From Trichoplax adhaerens (Eukaryota; Placozoa; Uniplacotomia; Trichoplacea; Trichoplacidae), in NCBI RefSeq assembly GCF_000150275.1, contig NW_002060943.1, positions 6,874,299-6,938,298 on the forward strand: 64,000 nucleotides of DNA. The letters run 5' to 3'. The notes beneath the pieces were generated by a model. The model did not search any database. It saw nothing but the letters and a program-made list of their open reading frames with translations, and was not told where the DNA came from. The position numbers were made by a program, and so were the translations under genes. Shown here in pieces: positions 51,091 through 64,000 of the stretch. Position 1 is the stretch's first letter. Each line of letters opens with the position of its first letter.

Positions 51091-52344
51091 ATAGGTTATT
51101 TCAATTCGATACAGTAATGCCTGTAGAGGTACTTTTGGAGATATTCTGACATTATGACTATGATAGCCCCAGATTGGAGTACAGTAATATCATGGACTAA
51201 TAGGAGAAGACTAGAGGAAAACCTTTTTCTTTTAGTGGTCTATGAGTGATACCCATGGAGATAGTATTCAAGATATTGCCTCTATCATGTCCAGCAAGCG
51301 TCTAACATATACTGCAGGTTTGGAGTACTCTACTGTCGTATAATATCCCATTCATGAATGGCGATACCTTGCGTATTTTGGCTGGCATGAACTTCTCAAT
51401 CTACTATTATGCTATACACGATATACCGTGCAATGTATATCAATGGATCCTTTATCGACTTTTGTAAAGAATGATTGTGTAACCCTTTAGGTTAGCTATC
51501 ACGAACAATTATGACCTTATACCAATGTAGTGAACTATTCTAGTTTAGGAGGAAATTTTTTTGGGGGGGGGGCATGGGTGCAATCCCTGAAAGGATACTA
51601 AAGAGAGATAGTATAAATCCATCAGCATCATAATAATTATAATAATGATAAGAATTATTATGATGGATAACAGAATGCAAATAAATTAATATCCAGGCTT
51701 GCAGATTTGACTGAACATGTATGAGTAACGTGCGAAAAAATCCGGACTACAGGATGTCAGTAATTTTTGTAGGTTTGGATTTTTCCGGACTATAGGAAGC
51801 GTCAGGGTGAAGTTCCTCAGTAATTATACTTGCAAAAAAGTCCAATACAGCCTGATCTCTACGATGACTATGATTGGTGCCTTAATGCCCCATCCATTCC
51901 ATTTTTAGCTAGGAATTGGGGGAGTTTGGGGATAGTTCAAGTATATATATATATATACAGTAAATGAAGATCTTGGATCAGCAGTAATATCCAATTCCTG
52001 CCATTTTCGTAGACATTTGCAGTATTTGCGTACTGTTCATACTATATGATCTTTGCTGTAATGCAATGAAAATATTACTGCTCGAGTTGATGTCGTCATG
52101 GCTGATCGATTCAGCTTGAAATTTCTCAAGTTTGAATGGAAAATTGAAGATATTTTCTCGACGCCATTAGTAATGATGATCGAATTGATTTAAGGGTTGA
52201 TGAATTTATTCATGAATTATTCCTTCCTTGTACTTGCAAAAAAAAGTTGCAGGGTGCCCAATCCATCTCTATGGTTCAGTATGATGGGTGGGGTCATACA
52301 TGATACACTGGATGACAGCCGATGACACCATGAATCCATAGGCG

Positions 52345-52400
52345 TAGCCACAGTGTACAGTGTACAGTCGAGAGTGTGTACTGTACTCGACGTACTGTAC
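52345..52400. repeat. GTAC-rich palindromic cluster
   Basis: Overlapping TGTACAGT and GTACTGTAC words, as in CAGTGTACAGTGTACAGT. Similar clusters occur at 36410-36432 and 46428-46450 and inside the 36 kb minisatellite. Confidence 0.6.
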
Positions 52401-52452
52401 TCCTCCTAGCATCCAAGAATAAGAAAGTAATGGACTACAGTTCCGGTACTGC

Positions 52453-52707
52453 TTGTACTCATACGCTAAAAGGATTCGTATGGACGATGGCAGTGTCTTG
52501 AGACAGGGTATCACGCGTAGAACTGACCTACAGTATATAACACACTACGGCAGCAGCTCACCCCACATCGAGACTGACTCCTATTGGGATTGTTGTTACT
52601 CTACTACGCGCACTCGTCAGCCATTGACCAAGACAGAATTGATGCTGGTGGCCATTTTGGGTTTAAAGAATCGATCAAATCTTGGATTAATCCATCGTTT
52701 TGCATAG
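52453..52707 (+). other. Possible coding exon, unidentified (N-terminus ending in a hydrophobic stretch)
   Basis: An open frame from the ATG at 52480 reads as a polar leader containing D-D-G-S-V-L-R-Q-G and Y-G-S-S-S-P-H-I-E-T. It then shows L-T-K-T-E-L-M-L-V-A-I-L-G-L, like a cytoplasmic tail entering a membrane helix. A weak donor (GG|GTTTAA, near 52660) would end the exon inside the hydrophobic part. Base composition is less AT-rich than the surroundings. It lies only about 70 bp before the start proposed for the next gene, on the same strand. I recognise no family and find no downstream exon that continues it, so it may be chance or upstream sequence of the next gene. Confidence 0.25.
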
Positions 52708-52774
52708 TGTATCTTTGATCAAGCAGTTGATAAACTCTTGGTGATTGCAATTGAAGACTCGTCATCATCGGCCC

Positions 52775-55700
52775 ATGTCGACCGGTAGCTCGAACAGCGG
52801 TCAAAGCCGCGGCGACGATACCGATAATGAATCGGTAGATAGTGAAGATCCAAGCACTCCGTCCATTCAGAGGAATTATTCCACGCTGATCGCCTTAAGC
52901 ACTCAGGTGGCAATCGACAATCGTTTATTTCTCCTATCCATGTCTAGACTATCATAATTTGTATTTTTTCCGAGCCTTGTTGCTATCACCATTTCCATCA
53001 TACAACGGGGTAGCTGTTAGCCCTACTTGAGCATGAGATTGAAAGTGAAATCTTTTCAAATCATTCATTTGATTTATTTTTCTACTCGACTCTGCAACTT
53101 GCCTCTTTTTTGTTGTATTTTTTTTATTTTTGCGCCATGTTCAACCCCCTAAGCCTACCATCATGATTTTACTAGTCAAGTAGGCAAAAAAATGCCAAGC
53201 GATACCAATCGATAGCCAATAGCGATGAGTAAAAACATCCAGTATGATGATCAAGACTAGAGGACAGAATGAATTGCCAATCACATCGATACGTCATATT
53301 GCACCCCATTTTCATCGTACGCTTTTACCCCTCTGGCCAGCCACTCCAACCATCGCGATATCATATCGCCATCATCATCTCCTCACACCATGTGAAAATA
53401 CTCATTAATGGACAATCCCTTGACGTTATTGACTGTAATCACATCCTCTTTCCAAAGTAAAGTATGCCACGCAATGGTAGAAACCATCCAAGGAAGCCAA
53501 GCAATGGCGTAGTGGCGATCTGTATTGCCCATTCTTGACATTCCAAGCGGATGATTGTCGTCCAATTTAGACAACGATGAAAGCGCATTGTCCCTTGACT
53601 TTAGAAATACTATTCTTGCTAATCAAATAGACCTCCGATCAATCGGTTTCCTCGTCCAGGCAGTTACTTTGCTATAATTTAGGGGACCTACTTTTCATCT
53701 CTGTTATTTTGATGTAGGTTATTGCTTGAGTCGTCCTTCTCTCAACGTATCGGGTCGAGAAAGGAACATTAATAAATAACCTTGCCATGTCTCTACCGTC
53801 GGCATCACTTGAAGATCCAATAATTAAAAGGCCACATTTCTATCCATTCAAATGGATAGAAATACTACAAGCATCATTGATTCCTAACAAACTATCGCCA
53901 AGTTGGCCATAGTCCATTAGCCACACGCTATGCTTATTCAAGATATCCACTTTGGACATTGATAGACCATGCTAGGCTTAAAGAATAATTAATTTACATC
54001 ATCAATAGACATGACGAAGCAAAACGTACCGTAATACGTCCAACTTAAATTACAAGAGTAATCTTCAACTACTTTATGCACTTTTTGAACATCTGAATTC
54101 CCATCTCTTACCCTTTCCAGTCCCCAATGCTAGCATGAAAATTCTCTCTCTTACTTGCTATGCCAGTCACTAGTTTTTCCCCCCTCTTTTTATTGATCTC
54201 CAACGATTGAAAAAGTATCGCTTTTGAAGGAAATGAAAAATATTCTAGCCAAATGACTTGATTATGATACTTTGAAGAAAGATATTTTCCCAAATAAACT
54301 TACCTTGCTACGACTAGGAGTACTGTAATGGACAAATGGGGTCAAGAAAGAGTCATTTTTTTTTATTGCAATAGCATTTTTCAACAGCACTGACCACCAA
54401 CTCCAAGCGATAAACTGTCCAAATGATAAACAGACGCATATAATTATTGTAAATTGATTCCTATATTGAAAAAAAATTCACACTTAAACGGATACTTTAA
54501 TCAAATACTATGTACAGTACTGTATCGTTCGATTGAACTATCTGCAGCAGTTTATCGAATAGCAAATATTCTATACTGTGTAAAGGTGTTTTAACTATTA
54601 TTCTTCAAGTCTATCAACAACCAAAAATTCATCCATCTTCTACTTGTTCCTGACTGATATAATTTTCCATCACTTACTCTCGTCCAATTGACTTTTGATT
54701 GGACAACACTTGAATAGAAAGACGATCAATAATTTCACTTTCATCCGGTCTAAGAGTTCAATATTTTACGATAGGTGATCTAATTTAAAAGAAAGAATTT
54801 GAATTCTTTTCTATTTTCATTTTACCCCCCTTGTTACTGTTACGCTCTCATCAAATAAAAATATATATATACTAATAGTATAGGATAACGGCATCAATTT
54901 TTTGTTGTTTTCATTTTGTCCTTTTTGAATACTTTATGCGAGTAGTTGAAAGAGCTGAAAATAGCATCTTGTGTCCTAAAGTTGTCGATGATTCTAACCA
55001 TTTGATTCAAATCGATTGGCTCTGCCATCGACCCAATTGATCAATTTTAGCATGACAAGGGGGCTAATGGAAAATGCCATCAAACACGATTTCAGCAATA
55101 TCCTTTCCTCATCTTCTACTTACTACCACCGCTATGACAATGATTGTCCATGACAGTCACAGGACGAGGACGAAAAATTGGAATCCCACCCCCTTGAGAG
55201 TTGAAAATATCCAATTTCGCTCATGAGAATACCGATTTCCAGTTCTCACGGACTGTAGCGTAGACTAATTGAAACCGATATCCTACTGTATTAACCGATC
55301 AAATCAATCCTTAGTTGGCAAGAGGAATTCCATTCTACAATATAGGAAGAATGATAATGATGGTGATATGACTGAGTAAGAGAGAGCAAAAAAAAAAGGA
55401 AATGCAATACTCGCTCGTATCTTGAAAAAGTGAAAACTGTCCAATTGCTCCTTTCAATCATTGCCAATCTTGACATACATCCTATGAACCCAGATTGTAT
55501 CATAGCTTCGCTAAAATCAATCTATGGACTGAAAAAAAATGATCCATTCTACAGTCCAGAACAAGTATTTTCCTTCAACGCTTTCCAATACGAACATGAA
55601 TGGAGCTGAAAGATGATCCATTTTTATTCATGATAATAAGTATAATATCACTACTATAGGATGATCCTAATGAGAAAATATTGAATCCACAATCTTGAAA

Positions 55701-58700
55701 GTATTGAAAATTGTGTTAATGATGCCTAATGCCTAATAAGCTGTCTCCCACTCTCAATGTAAATCAATTCCATCAGTCGACTCATCATTTCCTGTCCATT
55801 TCGACGCCAAACTGTATCTAAAGAAGCTCATAACGAAAAAAAGATATAAATCCGATATCAATGACTAAACCAGTTGTTATCCGCACACACAAATGAATTG
55901 TTCAAAATTTGCTCTTTCCAATTGAAATGAACTCAAAATGATTGCTACAAATGCTATCGTGATAACGTTTAAACTGTAGTAGCTATTGATAGGAAATAAA
56001 TCCTTTTTTTTCTTCCTCTACTTATTTTTTCTTAATTTTACAAATTCAACTCTATTAGTAATTAAGTAAAATAATAGGTACAGTTTATTGAATAACCACT
56101 AAACTGGTTGATTTGTTCGTTTTGTTCTTGACGACAACTATTCTTATTTGATTCTTACTGCTCGAATTTGCTTGACTGTGTGAAGATATTGTAAACTAAT
56201 ACTATTGCATTTTTTTTTCGGCCGGTATGATTTCCTTGTATTTCCAACATGGATAATGGTTAGAAATGTGAGAAAGCTGGTTATTTACTCAAGCTGACAT
56301 CATTTCAGGTAAGTTAACATTACCTATCAACTTCGCTTATCGAAGGCTATGTTGCCATCCTCGACTACAGTACAATGTTGCCTATCGTCTTAGGATCATA
56401 ATAAAGGAGTACATGATTGGATTTCGATATGCTCTTTCCAATCATGTCGACAACTAGAATGATAGGTCGTATGATAATTATCAAGGCAGGATTCTATCAA
56501 CTAAAATGAACTCACACTATTATTTTATCTTCAGTGATTGAAGAGTTCGTTAGCTTTTCCTTTTGTAGAATATCGAGCAAGGAGAGTGAGATGGTTAGCA
56601 ATGGATGTATTGATGGAGTATTTCTCATCTTTTCTTCTTTTTTATTTTCAAAATGGAAACATACACAGTTTGAAACTCAATACGCTAGCTAGAGTTATAT
56701 TAGTACAACTGCCTGCAATCGGATAGAAACGTGTAAGACTCGATGTAGAGAGAGTTACTGTGTAGTTGTTAGGTCATCAACTACTCGTGAAATACTTCCA
56801 CTTGAAAAGCTTTTACCATATTCAATTCCAACATCCAAGTATAACCATTCTTTTATTGTCGTATAATGGAGTTCAATTGAACGTTCCATGTTGACTTACT
56901 TCATTTTTGGACCTTATTTTATTGGGATCTTTGAACCTCACTATCCTTATTTGAGGTGTGGAGAGGGTAACAGAGAAGAATATTTTTTTTTTTAATATTT
57001 CGCCAATCGTTTCAATATCATCCAACGGGATTTTATTCTTTAGTTTCATCTTTTTTATATATATATATATATATATATACCGTATTAATTGATTGGTTGA
57101 TCAAATTCTTTCAAACCACGCTGTTTTATTAGTTTGTAACAGTCCAGAAACTTTATTCTACAGTATCAATGGACGTACAAGCACCATTTCTTTCTACCGA
57201 TGAAAGTACGACAGTGTACAGTGCATTTATGTGCAAAAAGATGATCATTACTCTCATGGCCGATACCTAATGTTGCTTTTTTCTCTTAGAAAGATTTTTG
57301 ATTGTATTATAACTATTGGTAGTCGAGTAGATATAGAATTTCATATTTTGAACGGGATAATTGAAAATGTTATACGCCTTTTACCTTTATCTCACTCTAT
57401 AAAAATTCCAAAGCTAAAATTGTATCCTTTTTAACCATGTAATGGATACGTTCCAACATAATTTTGTACAACAATTCTGGCAGTTTTAAAAGTATAGTAA
57501 TCACTATACAAATAGACAACGGGAATAGGGATTGCTTTAGGAATAATTGACTTGTTCGACTTTTTTCAAAGTCATTTTACAATAAAGTTAAATGTAAAGT
57601 CCATGGCAGTTCGAATAGGGTAGAAAGAAAAATGGCTAGAAATCATAAGCATGATAATAATCTTCATTATAATCTGGCAATACCTTACTTCAATCCACTG
57701 CCATCACTGGATGTATTGTAGGATTGAATGGATTCCCTTTTATTAAGACCTGCTAGTTAGTATACTCATGGATTTGAATTAAACAATTAAAATAAATCAA
57801 TAGCCTACTATATCTTGGATACAGCATCAATTTAATGAACAAATGAACAATCTATGCGTATTTTAAGGGTATTTGACGAGTAGGAAAAAGATCGTCAACA
57901 ATTTACTGTTCTAGACAACCTTGTCTTCCTCGACACGATACCGATTTGAACCTACTATTGATATAAATGACTATACTGTACCGATGTTATGATCGATAGC
58001 ATCAAATGCTATCGCAAGAGTCCAAATAGACTTGTACATGCTAGCCATCGCAACAACTAGTTTACAACGATAGCTTATTTTTACCACTACCTACAAAAGT
58101 GAAGAAAGAAAAAATATCAATTTTTCAACGTCATGTTTACAAAATGCCATAGGTGGGATCCTCAATCTATCCACTACAAATAGATAGATTTATTGATTGG
58201 ATACAAGTAGAAACGTATTCAGTAGCTAATAAACATGCATTCATCGTATACTAATTATTTCCCTATCCAACAGATACAAAAATGATACTAAATATTATAA
58301 TGAAATAAAATTCAAAGTATATTATGCATAGATATGTAAACGTATAATTGAGTTTACACGATAGCTTTTATTCGGCCTGGATGTCGATAAGGCAGGCGTA
58401 GCCCAGATTTGTTAAATAATACCTAAAAGAATACAATTCTAGCGACAATGTGCCAATCTCCATTCTGATCAGAATAAATTTACTGTAGGCTGTCCATCAA
58501 TAATAGCAGTAGAACACTACTAGTCAATGATTTTCACTGGATAAAGGTAGCAACTAAAAACTATAAAAATAAGATTAATATTACTAAAACTATCCTATGC
58601 TAACTGACTACCTTTTATAAAGAACAATCATCATCTTATGGTAAGATAGAACAAACCGCTAGATTGCATTTGCATCCCTATCGATCTCAAACGTATTTTC

Positions 58701-61700
58701 CACAAAATACATTCCCATCCCTATCGATCTCATGCGTATTTTCCACAAAATAAAAATAGTGCAAAGAGTTGTTACAACTGTTCATAAATTGGACGCTTGC
58801 AGTGGATCCTGTAGTAGGCTACTGACCAAGCTATACAAATCGAGAAAAGTGTCATATTGTAAATTATAATTAATGGAAGACTTGCCTAATGCCATAAAAT
58901 CTAATTTATCCGGTAAGTGTAGTATCTACAATATAGATAGAGTTACAGATGAATATGTATATATAGATTTATCGACGTCGTATACGTGTATTGATACTTT
59001 TTTTTTAAAGGAAATCATTTTTAAAGTAGTATTGTAGTACCTGAAATGATGAATTTTCCACTTTTGATATTACCAGTAAATTGGAGTATAGAAAGAATGA
59101 CTGTAATATCACGTTTTATTGAATATGGACCATCCTTCTATAAGACTCCTAGGATGTAAGAATCCTATAGTAGACCACTATTGATCCATTGTGGAAAAGA
59201 TAGATCTACCATTTCGAAATGACTAATACACCATTTATAATGATTCAATTTCAATTGGATCCCATCGATCATAATTGATTGATCACAAATTAACAGTTGA
59301 TACCAAAACACCAAATTAACAGCGTAACAAGACTACCTTTTATCGTAAAAATAGGGATTATCATCTTGTATTCTGTGCAAGATAGTAGCATTTGATAGTA
59401 GTCATGCAAGTGTATAGTGTACAATCATTCAATAATGATGTACAAGTCCTAGAGTCTCTCTAATTAGAATCGCAGGCAAGAATAAATGTATTCACTATAT
59501 AGCTATATATATATATATTCTATATTTTTGGAATGAGTTATAAACCGTTAAAATCGTTCATTATAATTTATCCATCCTATCCTACGTGTAATGATTGATT
59601 CGAAACTAAAATGACAACAAAATTTTACATATGTTGTAAAATACAGACTATTATTCTCTACCACTCGTAAGATAGAAGAATCTGACAGTTACCATATTAC
59701 ATTAATGTCCAACAATCGATCCATGACATACAGTATATAAAACTTTTCTAAATTATAATAAGTGGTTCACCATTAAAATGGTTAATTTGAAGTTAATGGC
59801 AACTGTAATTACTATCCAAAGTCTCGAAATTGAGTAAGACCTAAATTTGGCCTTGAAAATACTATCGATGATTTTAATCTATATTTGGCCAAGTAAACTA
59901 TACCATCAATGATGTACACCAACGATAGCATTGGATGGATCAAGAGTGCTATATCCTATCTAATTTTCAAATGGTGGCTATATACGCTAGATGCGTTGAT
60001 CTGCAATTGATCAAACTACATAAACTGTAATTATCAAATTCTACAATACCTTTCATAAGATAAGGCCATCGTTTGATCTTGTAATGTTAATCCAGAATGG
60101 TATTCCATGTGCTATTTTATAATAATGAGTGTATTATTCGACCGTAATAGATGTAATGTAACTCGAATCAATATGCACTACTTCTACATTTTAATAAAGC
60201 CTCCTAACGACGTATTATAAATTATATCTTACTCGATCAGTAACCAAAAAATATCTTGTCATACAAATATTATCAATCTTTGATATTTCTCTAAAAATTG
60301 TGATATCCAAAGATTACCATGAAACAAATATATGTTCCATACGAGCACAATCTTAATGTTAACAACGATATAAGTTATGAGTTACTATCGGGAGAATTCT
60401 CTGTATTATCGTCAATCTTTCATTTTTCCCTGATGTCATGTAATATACTTCTTGACCCCTACTTCATAGATCGTTATCACACAACATACTCCTATAAATC
60501 TCGACCTAGACTAACGTAAGCTAAAAATATAATATTAAAAAAAGAACAAGTGCCATTCTATTATGAAATCATATCGAAGTACAAATTCGATGATATAAAA
60601 TGTAATACAATTCTTGCTTACTGCCATTAGATCCGCTCGAACAGGATAACTAGTGCTCACTTTAGTGAGTTAATTTGATTTTTATTCAGTTCAAAATGCA
60701 ATTTAAGACGCAAACTAATGTTAGTATACCATGTAAATACTCATATCAGAATTTTTATATTCAACCATAACTGAGCGATAATTGTGTGGAGAAATGAAAT
60801 TAAAATGATTTCATACGACTAATGACTTGACAAGAATATATTCAAATGAACGTCTTCAATGATTCTTCTCTTGCCTAAGTAATCTTTTTTCTTTCTTGGA
60901 AGAGGTTAGAGATATTACAGCCAATAAAATCTACACAATAAACAACTTATGTAGTCATCAGTTCTAACCATATGATAAAATTCTCGTAATTGGGCAAGTA
61001 AACAAAACGAATCAGCAATCTGTTATGAAAGTAAATGCTACATGACTTGAACTTTCTAAAAAAACTCCCATGTAGGCGATCATTCGGCTTTCTTACTTAA
61101 TAATAATACGAATTGATACTGATACATATCAATGTCGTTAAGCAGGATTAATCATTTTATCAGAAATACTTCCAAATCCATGCAAATACCTAGCATTGCA
61201 TATGTATTTTTGTCGATCCCTTGTTTGATAATAAATAATCAAAATTTTCTTACTTTTGCTCGACGTTAACGTGTAATTTTTTACCATGATAAACGCCATA
61301 ATATTACCTTTCAATTTATCTGAGAAAATACAAATATCCCAACGGTACCTCAATGCAACGACAATGTATTTGATGGGTCGATGCCATACTCGTACAATAT
61401 AGATGTGTTTCTATTTGTACCATACTAGAAAACTTTATTAATCCACATAGTAGATATAATAGAAATACCTTACATTTGATGTTATATGGCTTAGTAGAAT
61501 GTATTATTTCTTTAGCTATTGTATTTGTTTGACTACTTTCTATAGACAAACTCAATCCATTAACTAACTGGTATCCTACACATTGGTGGATATAATAACG
61601 TTTCTATTAGCTTTCTTTCTCAATACTATTATCATTCAATCATTTGTCATACCATAGCTAGTAGACATTTAGTATCTTACTGTTGATATAATAAGAATAA

Positions 61701-61966
61701 TAACAAGAGAAAAAATAGAATATAGGCTATGCTCATATGCAGATGTGATATATATCTATCTTTCTCTGTATATAATAATAATAATAATTAATCATCATCA
61801 TCATCAAGAATGATGTAGTAGTTAATCTTTTATACTTACTGCATTAATAGATATAAGCCCAAATAGTACAGAAATCCTTATTTTTCTCTTTTCTATAATT
61901 TAGCGTTGGCACAAGCGCTACTTTCAATTACGAAGTGGGAATTTATACTATTCCAAGCATCCCGAT
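52775..61966 (+). CDS. 5' part of a pleckstrin-homology gene resembling diacylglycerol kinase delta/eta (three exons; rest beyond the window)
   Basis: Proposed exons are 52775-52906 (44 codons), 56264-56308 (15 codons) and 61904-61966 (21 codons). All are whole codons joined in phase 0, with donors GTGGCA, GTAAGT and GTAAGT. Exon 1 starts at an ATG with an in-frame TGA at 52742, and is rich in Ser and Asp (G-D-D-T-D-N-E-S-V-D-S-E-D). Exon 2 reads K-C-E-K-A-G-Y-L-L-K-L-T-S-F-Q, the first strand of a PH domain. Exon 3 reads R-W-H-K-R-Y-F-Q-L-R-S-G-N-L-Y-Y-S-K, the second and third strands, after a strong pyrimidine tract. From memory of the family, type II diacylglycerol kinases have an acidic Ser-rich start, then a PH domain with E-G-x-L-L-K-Q-T-S-S-F-Q directly before R-W-K-K-R-Y-F-K-L-R; the match is close in order and spacing. 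Such kinases phosphorylate diacylglycerol to phosphatidic acid. The kinase domain is not in the window, so another PH protein remains possible. The acceptor of exon 2 is weak. Confidence 0.6.
52907..56263 (+). other. Proposed intron 1 of the PH-domain gene
   Basis: 3.4 kb, AT-rich, with many short T-rich and A-rich runs. On the minus strand two frames of 61-70 codons (54108-54293 and 55291-55503) lack ATG context, splice support or motifs. Nothing else is supported. Confidence 0.4.
57056..57081. repeat. (TA)13 microsatellite
   Basis: Uninterrupted TA run. Shorter TA runs occur near 50203, 51942 and 59504. Confidence 0.9.
58673..58757. repeat. Tandem duplication, unit 43 bp, 2 copies
   Basis: CATCCCTATCGATCTCAAAC at 58673 recurs as CATCCCTATCGATCTCATGC at 58716. 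Each is followed by GTATTTTCCACAAAATA. Confidence 0.9.
61771..61806. repeat. Compound microsatellite (ATA)n then (ATC)n
   Basis: A run of about six ATA units followed after a few bases by about five ATC units. Confidence 0.85.
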
Positions 61967-64000
61967 GTAAGTACATTTATTACAGCAAAGATTAATAGCT
62001 TATTGAATGTCTCATATTATTTCAACATGCAGTATGTCTTGTTTGATTGATTTAATTTTTTAACATTTTTTTATTATTTTAACCGTATCAAATTTGCACT
62101 ACCTATAACAGTCATGTTATGCGACTTCATAACATGACTAGCACATTATGTTGCGCTATCAAGATCAATTTGCTTTTTGTATGTACAAGTACATCTTACC
62201 TATAGGAATTATATTCTTCTTGAAGGGTTATTCATAGACTGCATATTATCTCAAGAGAATATATTATGTTATTGAAGTTACTTTACACCAATGTATTTAG
62301 ACAATTTAAAAACTGTTTGACCAATAACCATTATTATTGTCTATTGGTAGTATTGTGATCAAGAATATTTTAGCACAGGAATATTCTCTAGAATAAGATA
62401 TGAGAAAGACCAACAACTTTAAACATTATATGATAAATTGAAACTTGGCATAATGATAAATGTACTAATATATACGGGTATGTCCCCTACTACATTCGTA
62501 TCGTATTACTTTATGGTATAATTCTTCTATCACTGTTGGTAATAGATGATAGGTTTATCAGTGAGATAAATTAAAAGTACTCCTTTAAATATTCATCACG
62601 ACAATCTCGGTAATATGAAGATCACGGCCTATATAGCATTCTTATGTACTAATGGTAATAACATGTACAGTAATAAGCAGCAACTCGCGTTAAATTCAAA
62701 TTTCTGCTTAAGATAAGTTTTAACTTATTGTGTTGTAGTTATCGACATACAAGTATCTCGTATTATTACTTCTACCATATCGATCTAATATACATTATCT
62801 TGTAATATGCGTTATACAGTATTCTTGTATAGGACGTTCTAGCGTTAGCAATTTCATCTTATGCGTCCATCTCATTATATCATTAACTGCATACAATAAC
62901 TTGCATTGCTGTCCTATAAAATTCATCAAGTAAATTGTCTTTGAGTTATCATACTCTATCCGGTATTATCATCATCTGGTTCACTATTTTTAATCGACAA
63001 ATTCGACGTAAGATGAAGACAAATAACACTTATATTAGATATATCAAAAAATTGCAAACTTCGCGTGGCCAATATTCCAATCACTAGAATTTGCTTACTT
63101 TTATAAATATGAGGTAATATATTTTACGGTATTTTTTAATTTTAGTACATGCTTATAACGATCCACAGAAGTGGATCGTTTTTACAGCATTTAGTATTTA
63201 AATGTCCTAGCACAGACTCATTTCATGATCATATCTTGTTCAATGTCCAGCATCTTTCTATGCCTTGACCTATTGAACTTTTTTCTATTTTCCCCTCATC
63301 TATCCTTCCGTTAGTTGACAAAAGAAGAATAAAACATGGGCCCTCCTATTAACTTTCATTCTATACGGTCTAGATTATTTTGTCAACTCTGGAAAGTACT
63401 AAACCAATATTAGAATTTAATTTAGAGCATTTTTTACTATTTTCATGACTGGATCTCACATATTACTCATTTTAATACTCAAAAAGGTAGCGAATAAATG
63501 ATTATTGCCTATATTTAGTCCTTATTATGATAAAAATGATGAGATGAAAACTATCTACTGTATATTCAGAAACAAACATCAAATAGTAGCATACTCGTAG
63601 AATCACATGCTATCTCCTTGTTTTGTGGCTTGCCTTTATTTATACCGTTGGATTTACTAGTCCTGTTGAAATTTTTAATAAGGCGTTATGGATAATAGCC
63701 GATGATTGTTGCTTTAATTCATAATATTATGATTGTGCTTGGTGACAATCTATCTTACTCAATGGGTTGTAGTCATTTAAAAGAAAAAGAGGAGAAGAGC
63801 TTACAGCATTGGATAACATCTGCGTATCAAAATTTCTTCTAATTATTCTAGTTTCACAGGCGTTGTCTTGTATTGTCTCAAATCATTCCTATTATTCCTA
63901 CCGATAGACCTATAGACTCCTTTCATATGCTTAAGAAATCTCTTGTATGATTAAACAAATTACGTATGTACATATTTCTATTTAAATACTACAATCACCT
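61967..64000 (+). other. Right end of window, probably intron of the PH-domain gene
   Basis: No exon that continues the PH domain could be found before the window ends, so this is read as the start of its third intron. It holds one strong hairpin (63157-63180) and otherwise only AT-rich sequence. Confidence 0.35.
63157..63180. other. Perfect hairpin, 10-bp stem and 4-base loop
   Basis: AACGATCCAC, loop AGAA, GTGGATCGTT, followed by a further run of T. It has the shape of a bacterial rho-independent terminator, but in this animal context there is no gene for it to end. Probably chance or part of a small inverted-repeat element. Confidence 0.5.

Larger units (their letters stand above)
44488..52774. 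other. 8.3 kb stretch without a supported gene
   Basis: The first few hundred bases are probably the 3' UTR of gene F (an AATAAA occurs near 45078). Beyond that I see only short frames. One of about 57 codons without an ATG, at about 45735-45902 on the + strand, has even amino-acid composition but no motif and no clear splice sites. Short duplications at 46369-46448 and 48421-48592 are listed. Small exons could be missed here. Confidence 0.4.
56309..61903 (+). other. Proposed intron 2 of the PH-domain gene
   Basis: 5.6 kb, much longer than the introns of the transporter genes. It contains a (TA)13 run (57056-57081), a 43-bp duplication (58673-58757) and the simple repeats at 61771-61806. Additional small exons could lie here, but the PH domain reads continuously from exon 2 to exon 3 without one. 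Confidence 0.4.

Noticed and set aside
55291-55503. Minus-strand frame with S-G-F-I-G-C-M, like a laminin-G motif
   Set aside because: Only a six- or seven-residue resemblance, with no further domain features and no acceptable splice sites around it.
63157-63180. Hairpin plus T run as a bacterial terminator or bacterial insert
   Set aside because: No bacterial-type gene adjoins it and flanking composition is that of the host; a single hairpin is not evidence of transfer.
1-64000. CRISPR arrays, bacterial operons, prophage, rRNA or tRNA genes
   Set aside because: Looked for and not seen. Repeats lack regular short spacers, and the genes are clearly split by GT-AG introns.

Overview
The window is AT-rich nuclear DNA from an animal: split genes with GT-AG introns of roughly 100-900 bp, microsatellites, minisatellites and decayed gene copies. 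The protein content (Kazal-containing organic anion transporters and a pleckstrin-homology protein resembling diacylglycerol kinase delta/eta) fits an invertebrate metazoan. The compact introns and low GC would suit an early-branching animal such as a placozoan, but that is a guess and no taxonomic marker is present.

From 0 to 44.5 kb the window holds a tandem cluster of organic anion transporting polypeptide genes (OATP/SLCO family; 12-helix membrane carriers with an extracellular Kazal-like domain). By joining exons by hand I recover five complete genes: B (10260-13216, +, 701 aa), C (19645-23655, +, 812 aa), D (26394-29645, +, 705 aa), E (31193-35062, -, 686 aa) and F (40965-44487, +, 783 aa). 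There is also the last exon of a sixth gene, A (242-827, +), and a multi-exon pseudogene close to gene B (about 2726-7275), interrupted by a 1.4 kb insertion. All five complete genes share the same five intron positions and phases (1,0,2,0,2). Gene E has one extra intron. The family signature (D-x-R-W-I-G-A-W-W-x-G) opens exon 2, the Kazal domain has its own exon 4, and the last helices and the variable cytoplasmic tail lie in exon 6. A, the pseudogene and B form the most recent subgroup; F is the most divergent.

From 44.5 to 64 kb no long open frames of a known family occur. Short spliced exons on the + strand at 52775-52906, 56264-56308 and 61904-61966 read together, all in phase 0, as an acidic N-terminus running into the first half of a pleckstrin-homology domain like that of type II diacylglycerol kinases. 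The rest of that gene would lie beyond the right edge.

Spaces between genes hold diverged tandem duplications (7.7, 14.8, 24.6, 37.5, 38.6 and 48.4 kb), a 112-bp minisatellite (35.8-36.3 kb), short TGTACAGT-type palindromes and simple repeats. The transporters would act at the plasma membrane in sodium-independent uptake or exchange of amphipathic organic anions. Nothing in the sequence tells their substrates.
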